Shown here: piece after piece, positions 56,058 to 64,000 of the stretch
How positions within the stretch are numbered: position 1 is the first letter of the stretch
How the letters are laid out: every line of letters starts with the position of its first letter
NCBI RefSeq assembly: GCF_010093535.1
Contig: NW_022985180.1
Span: forward strand, 441,748 to 505,747
Origin: Lindgomyces ingoldianus
Lineage: Eukaryota > Ascomycota > Dothideomycetes > Pleosporales > Lindgomycetaceae
DNA length: 64,000 bases
Direction of reading: 5' to 3'
Notes under the pieces: model-generated
Database searches by the model: none
What the model saw: the letters and a program-made list of their open reading frames with translations, nothing else
What the model was told of the DNA's origin: nothing
Translations under genes and position numbers: made by a program

Positions 56058-57653
56058 ATGAGCTTCCCAACAACCCGATATACGCCACCGGGTCGTGGCA
56101 AGGAGTCCGCATTAAGGGCTGCTGTGCGGGAAGTACTTTGTGAGCCTGACATTAAAGAGGTGCGCTCGCCGGACGATGATCCTTTACAAAGTTTGCAAGG
56201 AAGAGATCTGCTTTGTGCAAACAGTCCTAAGCTTAGCGAGGACGGAGACAATTCGGATAAGATATTAATAAATGCTAGGGCATGGCTCGAGGGTTTGTAC
56301 GAACAGGAACAGCAGAAAATCGACTGGACCCCGGAATACCGTTCTCGACCATTCGGCTCCGTAGCTTGTGGAAGTGACCATCCTATCATCTTGGAAAATG
56401 AAAAATCCAAGGGTGTAGAAGAGAGACTGCCTACACACATAGGACAACCCGACCTATGTGTGAATACGGAGCCCCTAGAGTGGATACGCCTCGGGCACGG
56501 TCCACGCTCCAGCAGTATAGAAGACCTTATAGCCCCCCTGCGCCAGGTTCGGCTAGAACAGAGAAATGCGACTCGAGGTGTTCACCCAGTTAACGATACT
56601 TACGAAGACCTCCTTAAGACACTTCAAGGCTGGAATAGAATCGCTACAGAACAACTTGTTAAGCCGAAGAACACCCCATCTAGTAGTCAAGGCGGCTCGA
56701 GCCGAGAGTTGCGGAGGGTCTTGAAAGAGCGTTGGGAAATGCTTCAGCAACTCGCAAAGAGCGACCAAAACCCTCGGCTTCTTGATAAGCATTCCGAGAA
56801 CCTGCTCAGGGCAATCCATGCATATCGGTCTGAGACTACGCATTTTGTGGATCAAACCCCGTACAATCTCATGGCAGTGATGTTGGCAAACCAGGGGATA
56901 GCGGATCCCGGCCTTGATGTTGACGTGAAAGCGCACATGATTCAAGTGATGTTAGGAGAAATGCACCTATTTTACAGGCACCAATACGCTCAAGAGAGAG
57001 CGGCCATGTTAAATGAGTTTTCTTTTGCCCGAGAGCAGAAAGATTGGACTAAAGTTGAAAGTTTGCAACATCAAAAGCTCGATTTTGACCTCAAGATATG
57101 GGATGATGCCGGACGGAGGGTATGTTACGATGTCCAGTCAATGTGGAATAATCTAAGAGCGAAAACGTTGGGCGAAGTCCAGGATTTGGCAGTATTGCAA
57201 GCCGCACAGAAATGGACTGTGGCGGAACTACTGTCTTCCCCTACTGGCATCTTGAGGAAGAAATGCGGCGATGAGGATGCGGCAGTGGAACGGGTAATCC
57301 GACAACAGTTGGAGGCAATTGATGCTGAGCTTGGAGTGATTGAGGGCTCGTTAAGGGCTATGTTCCATCTCCAGAAACGAAACGTATTCAGGGTAAAGAA
57401 GATGTCGGGATTAGATGTCGATGATCCAGAGCTGAGGAAGATTGTGAGCGAAAGGCGGCTCAGCCGACCTGATATGCCTCAGATTATGACAGAGGTCGCG
57501 ATGGAATTGGGCGATGTAAAGGAGAAATCTGCATACATGTTGCGGAGGTTAGAAATCCTAGAGTCCTCATTGCAAACAGCGCAGCAAGCTGCACAAGGTC
57601 GGGAGAAGGATGACCATGCGGCTTTGGACATGCTTAATGGGAAGGTGGAATAG
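56058..57653 (+). CDS. helical coiled-coil protein of unknown function
   Basis: A 531-residue intronless frame starts at ATG 56058 (the open frame above begins at TTG 56025). The first 200 residues are polar and partly disordered. From about residue 190 the sequence is almost entirely helical (RELRRVLKERWEMLQQLAKS, HMIQVMLGEMHLFYRHQYAQ, RRVCYDVQSMWNNLRAKTLG) and ends with coiled-coil heptads (MLRRLEILESSLQTAQQAAQ). No signal peptide, membrane segment or enzyme motif is visible. I do not recognise the family. Regular codon structure and length make it a real gene. Confidence 0.7.
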   Translation: MSFPTTRYTPPGRGKESALRAAVREVLCEPDIKEVRSPDDDPLQSLQGRDLLCANSPKLSEDGDNSDKILINARAWLEGLYEQEQQKIDWTPEYRSRPFGSVACGSDHPIILENEKSKGVEERLPTHIGQPDLCVNTEPLEWIRLGHGPRSSSIEDLIAPLRQVRLEQRNATRGVHPVNDTYEDLLKTLQGWNRIATEQLVKPKNTPSSSQGGSSRELRRVLKERWEMLQQLAKSDQNPRLLDKHSENLLRAIHAYRSETTHFVDQTPYNLMAVMLANQGIADPGLDVDVKAHMIQVMLGEMHLFYRHQYAQERAAMLNEFSFAREQKDWTKVESLQHQKLDFDLKIWDDAGRRVCYDVQSMWNNLRAKTLGEVQDLAVLQAAQKWTVAELLSSPTGILRKKCGDEDAAVERVIRQQLEAIDAELGVIEGSLRAMFHLQKRNVFRVKKMSGLDVDDPELRKIVSERRLSRPDMPQIMTEVAMELGDVKEKSAYMLRRLEILESSLQTAQQAAQGREKDDHAALDMLNGKVE

Positions 57654-58425
57654 GAGCAGAGAGTTGTGATTGTCTTGGTCTGGTTCTCCTGTAAGCGGGG
57701 GTTTGTACCCAAGAGCAGACTTGCAAATGCTGAATCCCACTCTGTCCTGCTTCCCCCAAAGGAGCTTTCTTTACCCGTTAATAGCACCAAATACAAGTTC
57801 TTCCTTTAAACAGTCCTCGAACCGATGTCAGTATTGCCTCTTACGAGCCAGTGCGGGGTAAACAGGGGGTGATGCAGAGTAGGAGCATGCATCTTGTTGA
57901 GCTTCTCTCTAATTCTAGCAAGAGGCTTAACAGATATTGTAGACTCTACCTTGGTCGTGCTCCACGTTTGGTGGGAAGATGCAGGATTGTCCTCCGAGCA
58001 TTCATCATTCATCCGACACCGTGAGCGCCGATGAGATCCTACGCAAAGAGAGGCCAGGAGAAGGCGTTACGGTAGTGAAAGAATCTCCATCAATACTGAT
58101 GAGGCAATAGTTCGATGGGGGATGAGCGATTATTGAGACAGAAGTGAGTGCTCGGGCTTTCTCAACGCTGCCTGAGTGTTGGGAGTGCTGGGTGTGGATG
58201 CCGGAAGATCGGCGAGAATCTCGCACGCACTAAGTCGGGCTGCTGTGAGTGGCTAGACTGGCATTTTCCGGCGGCTCGGGCAAGACCGGGGCGAAGTCGA
58301 ACTTTTCAAAAGACAACCTCGTCCCTATCTCCGAGAGTCTCACCAACGACCCCCAGCAACTGAATCTCCTCTCACTCTTTGAGCATTCCCCCTCCTTCGC
58401 TTTTCCATTTCTCAGGCTCAGCGAA
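57654..58425. promoter_or_regulatory. 5' flank of the phosphate carrier gene
   Basis: About 770 bp. The last 150 bp before the ATG are strongly C/T-rich (for example CTCACTCTTTGAGCATTCCC), typical of highly expressed fungal genes. No other feature is supported. Confidence 0.45.
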
Positions 58426-59562
58426 ATGGCTGCCACCATTACCCCCAAAGTCGATGCCGTGAAGGCGCAGGCCGCTGCCCTTGACCCGACCAAGCCCACC
58501 GGTTTTGCGCTCTATTCAAGATTCGCCTTTGCCGGTGCCGTCTGCTGTTCCGTCACCCACGGCGCCCTCACACCCGTCGATGTGTATGTATCCCGCATAT
58601 TTCTGTTGCCATGGGGAGCTCCAATGGCCCGCAGTCCGTTGCCGAGCGCCCGCAATCGCTATCCGGCAATGCCAGTTTCAGCGCCCAGCTAACTCCCCAA
58701 CAGCGTCAAGACGAGGATCCAGCTCGACCCTGTGACATACAACCGTGGCCTCGTCGGAGGCTTCAGACAGGTCATCGCGAACGAGGGCGCCGGCGCCATC
58801 TGGACGGGTTTCGGGCCCACCGCCGCCGGATACTTCCTCCAGGGCGCTTTCAAGTTCGGCGGGTACGAGTTCTTCAAGCAGCAGAGCATCAACTTCCTTG
58901 GGTATGAGGCCGCCTCGAACAATCGCACCGCCGTCTATCTCGCCTCGTCCGCCCTCGCCGAGTTCTTCGCCGACATTGCCCTCTGTCCACTGGAGGCCAC
59001 CCGCATCCGTCTCGTCTCAGAGCCCACCTTCGCCAACGGTCTGATCGGCGGCTTCGGTAAGATCCTGAAAAATGAAGGTGTCGGCGCTTTCTACTCCGGC
59101 TTCGGTCCTATCCTCTTCAAGCAGGTCCCATACACCATGGCCAAGTTCGTCGTTTACGAGAAAGTCTCGGAGCTCGTCTACCGATCAGTCGACAAGAGCA
59201 AGGCTTCCGGTGGCACCCAAACCGCAATTAACCTTGGCTCCGGTCTCATTGCTGGTTTCGCTGCTGCCATCGTCTCCCAGCCTGCCGATACCATGCTTTC
59301 CAAGATCAACAAGACCAAAGGCCTTCCAGGAGAGGGCACAACCAGTCGCTTAATCAAGATCGCAAAGGATCTTGGTTTCCGTGGCAGCTACGCCGGTATT
59401 GGCGCTCGTCTGGTATGAGTTCAACCCCCTCACTTTGCTTCGAACCAGCAGTTAACTTTGCCCTAGTTCATGGTCGGAACCTTGACCGCAGGTCAGTTCG
59501 CCATCTACGGCGACATCAAGAAGGCCTTAGGCGCCACTGGCGGCGTTGAGATCGCCAAATAG
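58426..59562 (+). CDS. mir1: mitochondrial phosphate carrier protein
   Basis: Three exons are inferred: 58426-58583, 58704-59412 and 59467-59562, with introns of 120 bp (GTATGT...ACAG, branch-like GCTAAC) and 54 bp (GTATGA...CCTAG); the product is 320 residues. The phase-2 first junction rebuilds [14 protein letters not shown], the first carrier signature. The second repeat has [10 protein letters not shown] and the third [14 protein letters not shown], giving the three-fold solcar structure with six helices. [20 protein letters not shown] and [10 protein letters not shown] are typical of Mir1-type carriers that import phosphate with a proton across the inner mitochondrial membrane. The last exon gives [20 protein letters not shown], the family's usual end. 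Length matches yeast Mir1 (311). Confidence 0.95.
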
Positions 59563-60320
59563 GTGAACCTCGGTTACCGGATCTCGGGGACCTTGGTTGG
59601 CGGGGTGGATCGGCGGATGATACCAAGACAGCCATGAAGTTTGAGTCTCAGCCTTACATCACGAACAAGGCTTTTCAAACGTCTAATAACGGAAAAGTCG
59701 GGTCTGTCTTTGTGTTTCTTGCATATGGCGGGCATGGTTTTATATTTTTTTGGTTTCCCTTTGAAGGGGGTTCCTGATGATTTGCGTTTGTCCTACGGCA
59801 CGGCACACGCAATCAGTTATAGAGCTGGAAATCTCCGCTGTTAGATGGGACGGACGGACGGACGGGGATTCTGTAACAGTACGATCGAGCATTGGAAGTC
59901 TTGCTGCAAATAGATGGCGCGTCATTATCAGCAATTGCTGTGCAATGTGCTTAAGCGGTCTATGTGGAGAGGTCGAATTTCTAATAACTCCAGCTAGACC
60001 CTTGGTTCCTGCTTAGGATCTAATAGGATATTCGAATCCACGAGGATTCCGTCATTCTTGTTCTGTCCAGGAGAACACCAAGGAAAGAATTATTTCTCCA
60101 AGTCTGGCGGACTGAGAAATGCATGTGCTAAGTGGCGGCTGCCCGAAGATCATTGGAAAAAAGCAGGAGGGTAGAACTATAAAGTTCAATGTGTGCCGAA
60201 CCTACCAATTATCCCGCGCTCTCTATCCTGATGTCCCATCTATATATTCCCATTCCCATTACTCCAGTCATCATCTTCTAATGTCGGCTATTTGAGAAAG
60301 CCCCAGCACCCTTTGGTGAT
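59563..60320. other. convergent intergenic region
   Basis: The carrier gene ends on the left and the amylase gene ends on the right, so only 3' regions are expected. A (GGAC)n run, four copies, lies at about 59847-59864. Nothing else is supported. Confidence 0.45.
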
Positions 60321-61904
60321 TTACTCTCCGTAAATATTCGAGTCGAAATTCGTTGGAAATCTCTCCCTCCCCTCCGCACCCTTATTCACCCAAACACTCA
60401 GACTAACTCCTGGACACTTGAACAACCCAAACCCCTCATCATCAATCACAACCCCACCATCTTCCCACCCTAGCAAATCCGTCCACACCTCACCCTTATG
60501 CAATTTCCCAACCGCCATCCGAATCTCTCCCACCTCTGCATTGCTCATCAAGCACGCGAGTCCATATGGTTTATGTGTAGTTCCGCGTCTTACAAATCCG
60601 ATGCAATTCGGATCATCCCAGTAATCGTTCTGCTCACCATACGCATATAGCTTCCGGGCCAATGTGAGGTCTGCGAGTTTCCCACCACAAGACGGAGGTT
60701 CGGGATGCTCTCCCTTCATGCCGTACAAATCGCCATAGAAAGTGCAGGGGTAGCCGGTTTCTCGGAGCAAGATGAGGGCGTAGGCAAGCGGCTTGAAGAA
60801 CCCTTCAACGGGCGTGGCGACGGTTTGTCCGGGCTGGGTATCGTGGTTCATGACGACGGTGACGGCGTTGATGGGCTGTTCTTGTACTAGTGTGTTGTCG
60901 AAGACTTTACGCATATCACCCTTCTCCGTCTTACTGATTTGGCTAAAGTTGTAGAGGAGTGGGGCGTCGTAGAGCGAGAATTTGTGGTTCATGTCTGCGA
61001 GCCAGGTGGACATTGTTTTGGTGTCGCCGACCCAGAATTCCCCGACTACGAATATGTCGTCGCCGCATTGCTCGCGCAGATTGTCAACCCAGTCGTTGGT
61101 GAAGCGTTCCGAGAAGTGCTGGACCGCGTCGAGGCGGAAGCCTTTCAGACCAAGCTCTTTGGTGATCCAGACACCCCAGTTTTTAACGTCATTTTGGACT
61201 TCTGGGTGCGAGTAGTCGATGTCGGCGAACATCATGTAATCAGCGTTTCCTTGCTCTTCGTCCACGGACTGTGACCAGCCCTTGTTGTCGCCGAGGATCT
61301 TGTAGATGGCTTTCTTCCCCGTGGCTTCGTCCCAGTCTGTGCCGCTGAAGTGCTCCCAATGCCACTTCATCGCCGAATATTTATCCCCGCGGCCGGGGAA
61401 ATCAAACCCCAACCAGCCCTCAATCTCATACACATCCGAGATCTCCATCGTCCGGTCGTTCTCATCCACCTCCTTGATCCGGCAGCGCTCGGTATGATCG
61501 GCACCAGCTTTGTGGTTCAGAACTGCATCCCAATATACACCAACATCATTCTCCTTCGCCACGCGACACAACTCAAGCAACTCATCCTTAGTGCCCCATT
61601 TCGTGGCTTTCTTGCCCTTCTGGTCGAATTCCCCAAGGTCGTAGAGATCGTAGATATCATAGCCGTTACCTTCAGGTGATGCCGCTTTGCAGCCTGGTGG
61701 AAGCCAGATGTTGTCAATGCCGATGGACTTTAACGTTGGAATGGCACGGGTGACTCGTGCCCAGTGCTGGTTGTCGGCTGGAACGTTCCATTCGAAGGCT
61801 TGGAAGAGGGTGACGTTGTCAGAAGTTGGGGATTGGTCTGGGTTGATTATTAGCATTGGTATTGCAGTTGGGGATACATTTTGAAAGGTACCTGAGTGGC
61901 CCAT
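60321..61904 (-). CDS. GH13 alpha-amylase, bacterial-like intracellular type
   Basis: The first ATG is at 61904 (upstream frame starts with TTG), giving up to 527 residues. A 54-bp GTACCT...CCCAG segment right after codon 4 looks like an in-frame intron; removing it would give 509 residues starting MGHSDQSPTSDNVTLFQAFE. No signal peptide is present, as in the liquefying-type amylases (GH13_5) that fungi keep inside the cell. Catalytic residues are visible: GFRLDAVQHF (nucleophile Asp about 259), VVGEFWVGD (acid/base Glu about 289) and VMNHDTQPGQ (Asp about 355), plus DAVLNHKAG of region I. It cuts internal alpha-1,4 links of glycogen- or cell-wall-type glucans; in Aspergillus and Histoplasma such enzymes are linked to alpha-glucan synthesis. 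That role here is inferred. Confidence 0.92.
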   Translation of the reverse strand: MGHSGTFQNVSPTAIPMLIINPDQSPTSDNVTLFQAFEWNVPADNQHWARVTRAIPTLKSIGIDNIWLPPGCKAASPEGNGYDIYDLYDLGEFDQKGKKATKWGTKDELLELCRVAKENDVGVYWDAVLNHKAGADHTERCRIKEVDENDRTMEISDVYEIEGWLGFDFPGRGDKYSAMKWHWEHFSGTDWDEATGKKAIYKILGDNKGWSQSVDEEQGNADYMMFADIDYSHPEVQNDVKNWGVWITKELGLKGFRLDAVQHFSERFTNDWVDNLREQCGDDIFVVGEFWVGDTKTMSTWLADMNHKFSLYDAPLLYNFSQISKTEKGDMRKVFDNTLVQEQPINAVTVVMNHDTQPGQTVATPVEGFFKPLAYALILLRETGYPCTFYGDLYGMKGEHPEPPSCGGKLADLTLARKLYAYGEQNDYWDDPNCIGFVRRGTTHKPYGLACLMSNAEVGEIRMAVGKLHKGEVWTDLLGWEDGGVVIDDEGFGLFKCPGVSLSVWVNKGAEGRERFPTNFDSNIYGE

Positions 61905-63584
61905 TGTGATAATGTTGAAAGAAAATTGTTCCCAGGCTAAGAGAAGAAAATGATGAGAAGGGAGGCCTTGAGGAACTTTAGGAAAGGACAACCTAGGAAA
62001 CTATGTTTCTATTTGAAAGGGTAGGCACTGAGGACAAGTCGAATCAGTCAGGCTTCAAAGGGACTTTATCTATATACTAATGTTCCGACCAGGTGCAGTT
62101 GTCGTCATGGCCCTGCATAAGCGCGTGGACAGGCAGGTTTATCTCCCGCTTTCTACTGCCCGATAAACAAAGGTCTAAATTCAAGGAAATGTGAAAGACA
62201 GGCTGATCAGTGAATGTTCAACATATCTGTTAATGACGTCGTCGTGCGTGAAGACCGCTGCAGAGCGGGGGAAAAGCGAAATCTGGTTTGAATGTGCTTT
62301 TTGCAGTGGACGCGCGATTGGCATGTGAAAAATGGATGAGATGGTGGCGAATTCTAGGTTCTGAATAAAACAAAGCAAGCTGCCTATCATTGCAAGCCGA
62401 ATAAAACTTTGATAAAAGCCATAGTCCAATGCTGCTACTTCATGCAAAACTTCATGCTAGGACTGAAACAGTTAGAGGGCAGCATCTCCCCACAACCTAA
62501 ACTCACCATTTGACTCCCTCCCTGCATGGCGGAACACCCATGATCCAGAGCACTTTAACTTCTCAGCATCCACATACTCACTACTATTCTATGCTGCTAT
62601 ATTCGTGCCTTCTCCAGCAAGTCCTTCCCCTACTGGATCTTTCCCAACTAAAATTTTCAAAAATATGGTTGACTTGTGCTGCCTTGATTTCACGAAGTAT
62701 ATCTTGGTGCTGCGACCAAATTGCCGCACTACAACACTACCACCATCGAAATATTGCTTTTAAATCTATAAAGGGGCCAGACTGGAACTATGCAATCGCA
62801 TGTGATGCCCTGAAACCATCATCAAACAATGTACGTGAAAAGCAAAGGCAAATCCTCCACGATAGTGCATCCGCCTCGCTGCTTTTAGCAGCTTGGAGCT
62901 GCGTTCAGCCATTATGAAGGAAGTATTATACGATAAGATATTTTAGATAATTCACGTACTATTTAAACTTAAACTGCTGGATCCAACCACTTTCTAGGCG
63001 ACCAAAAACTCCCATACCCACCAATCAATATCGTAGCTTGCTGTCAGTCATTGAGGGTCATTGAGGAACACAGAGTGAATTCTCAGAGTCTGTATTGGAC
63101 TGCGACTCCTGTACTATTGCGCCGAGAATGCGCCGTAAACCAGATTTCTATTATACGCAAGAATTTCTTCCCTTCACCTACCGACCCATATCAGAGTTGG
63201 AGAATTGAGCTGTGATTCTCAAACTTCAGCGATTCACTCTCCTCTAGCCCGATTTCCGTTTCGCTCTTCCATGTCCTTTTGGCATACTCGCGCGGTATTT
63301 TTAGAGCAGAGGCTTACGCTTCCGACTGAGCTCGCCTTTAACCACTGCAACTTCGGTGGCATCGCGCTTCACTTATGCCTCGTCAGGATCTTCATAGCTC
63401 ACCACTTTCGGGCTCTTTACTCCCGTTATCGAAAGCGTTAGAACAGCGCGCAGTCTTGTCTGGCAAGAGAGAGGTATCATTACGCTCGTTACGATGGGCG
63501 AAGACGAGGCTATCCAGCTTTTACAGAGCACATAGTGACTTGAAGGCGAGCAACCATATCCATTGGCCAAAGCATGTTTGCTCG
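61905..63584. promoter_or_regulatory. 5' flank of the amylase gene and gene-free region
   Basis: The amylase promoter lies at the left end: reading toward the gene, a TATATAG-like box is near 62070. SYGGRG-type motifs (carbon-repressor CreA consensus) occur at about 62256-62262 and 62487-62493. These motifs are short and may be chance. No gene was found to the right; the frame at 62510-62917 looks random. Confidence 0.35.
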
Positions 63585-64000
63585 TTAGACAAGAACTAGA
63601 AAACCCCTCTCACATCTGAAAACCCATTTTACGTCGAAGATCATTCCTACTCCAACCCTTTCGAAAACACGGTCTTTAAAAGGGTGATCGACGGCTTTCT
63701 TGGCCATCAAGCAATAATAGACTGGAGAGGATGCCTCCTCAGATCTCCATCGCACAAATATTGGAACGAGCCAGACTCGGTCAGGACGGTCGTCTGCCAC
63801 ATCATATTCTAGTTCTCCGTCAATGCAGTCACCTTTCTCTGTATAGACACAAGCCAGTTGATTATTGTTATGCTGACCATCATGGCGAGAGGTCACACAT
63901 CTTGTTGTGAAGCATTCAAGAGTTGTGCCATTCAGCAAAAGAGCTTTACATGAAGGCATACCCGGAGCTTGATGGGCGCGAACCCCCAACACCTTGAGAT
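63585..64000 (-). CDS. C-terminal part of a probable HET-type protein (cut by window edge)
   Basis: The frame is open from the right window edge to the stop at 63585, about 138 codons, so the start lies outside. The pattern KGDCIDGELEYDV, then VWLVPIFVRWRSEE, then PVYYCLMAKKAVDHPF and VFERVGVGMIF resembles the variable C-terminal end of fungal HET-domain proteins (a small beta-rich tail ending in a YRRVGxG-like segment). No HET signature is inside the window, so this is a tentative call from shape alone. An ordinary hypothetical protein is the alternative. Confidence 0.4.
   Translation of the reverse strand, partial: LKVLGVRAHQAPGMPSCKALLLNGTTLECFTTRCVTSRHDGQHNNNQLACVYTEKGDCIDGELEYDVADDRPDRVWLVPIFVRWRSEEASSPVYYCLMAKKAVDHPFKDRVFERVGVGMIFDVKWVFRCERGFLVLV

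Noticed and set aside
1..64000. tRNA, rRNA, CRISPR and bacterial-type signals
   Set aside because: I looked for B-box-like GGTTCGA motifs with matching A boxes and for spaced repeats and found none; the fungal nature makes CRISPR and operons irrelevant.

Overview
The window is nuclear DNA of a filamentous ascomycete (Pezizomycotina). The signs are short 41-66 bp introns with GT...AG borders (one of 120 bp), fungal-only gene families (LGFP-repeat protein, HET-domain relics, D-arabinono-lactone oxidase, Mir1-type phosphate carrier, Wdr8, Fmp42-like transporter), and a long AT-rich block whose decay is almost entirely C-to-T/G-to-A, the footprint of repeat-induced point mutation (RIP). Gene content fits Leotiomycetes, but that placement is inference.

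Layout. 1-5 kb: a GT8-type glycosyltransferase (cut by the left edge), an acyltransferase-3 family membrane protein and a GT32/Och1-type mannosyltransferase, a possible cell-surface glycan group. 5-11 kb: AT-biased sequence with a decayed coding region, a transcription-factor-like gene without a zinc cluster, decayed short repeats and a broken beta-carbonic anhydrase. 11.18-19.06 kb: one complete but heavily RIP-mutated Ty3/Gypsy chromovirus with 590-bp LTRs and a 5-bp target duplication. It carries gag, protease, RT, RNase H, integrase and chromodomain relics on the plus strand, an antisense Cys-rich/coiled-coil ORF relic before the 3' LTR, and a later unmutated 203-bp solo-LTR-like insertion. 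19.8-21.7 kb: a HET-domain pseudogene.

22-33 kb returns to ordinary genes: LGFP-repeat protein, arabinono-lactone oxidase (erythroascorbate synthesis), a small Thr-rich protein, a PAP2 lipid phosphatase and an unrecognised protein with a fungal LPRELRDxIY motif. 33.3-41 kb is gene-poor, with a broken S33/TAP-like hydrolase and one small conserved gene. 41-64 kb is a gene-rich housekeeping stretch: cytochrome b561 protein, seven-helix membrane protein, Gln-rich protein, Wdr8, a small two-exon protein, an Fmp42-like MFS transporter, a coiled-coil protein, the mitochondrial phosphate carrier, an intracellular-type GH13 alpha-amylase, and at the right edge the 3' end of a probable HET-type protein.

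No operons are expected. The biology worth following is the decay island around the chromovirus (four pseudogenes, edge-sparing RIP, antisense ORF, nested solo LTR), the glycan trio at the left, and the unusual LGFP protein. Several gene models were extended by joining exons by eye; junctions were checked for reading phase but not against transcripts.
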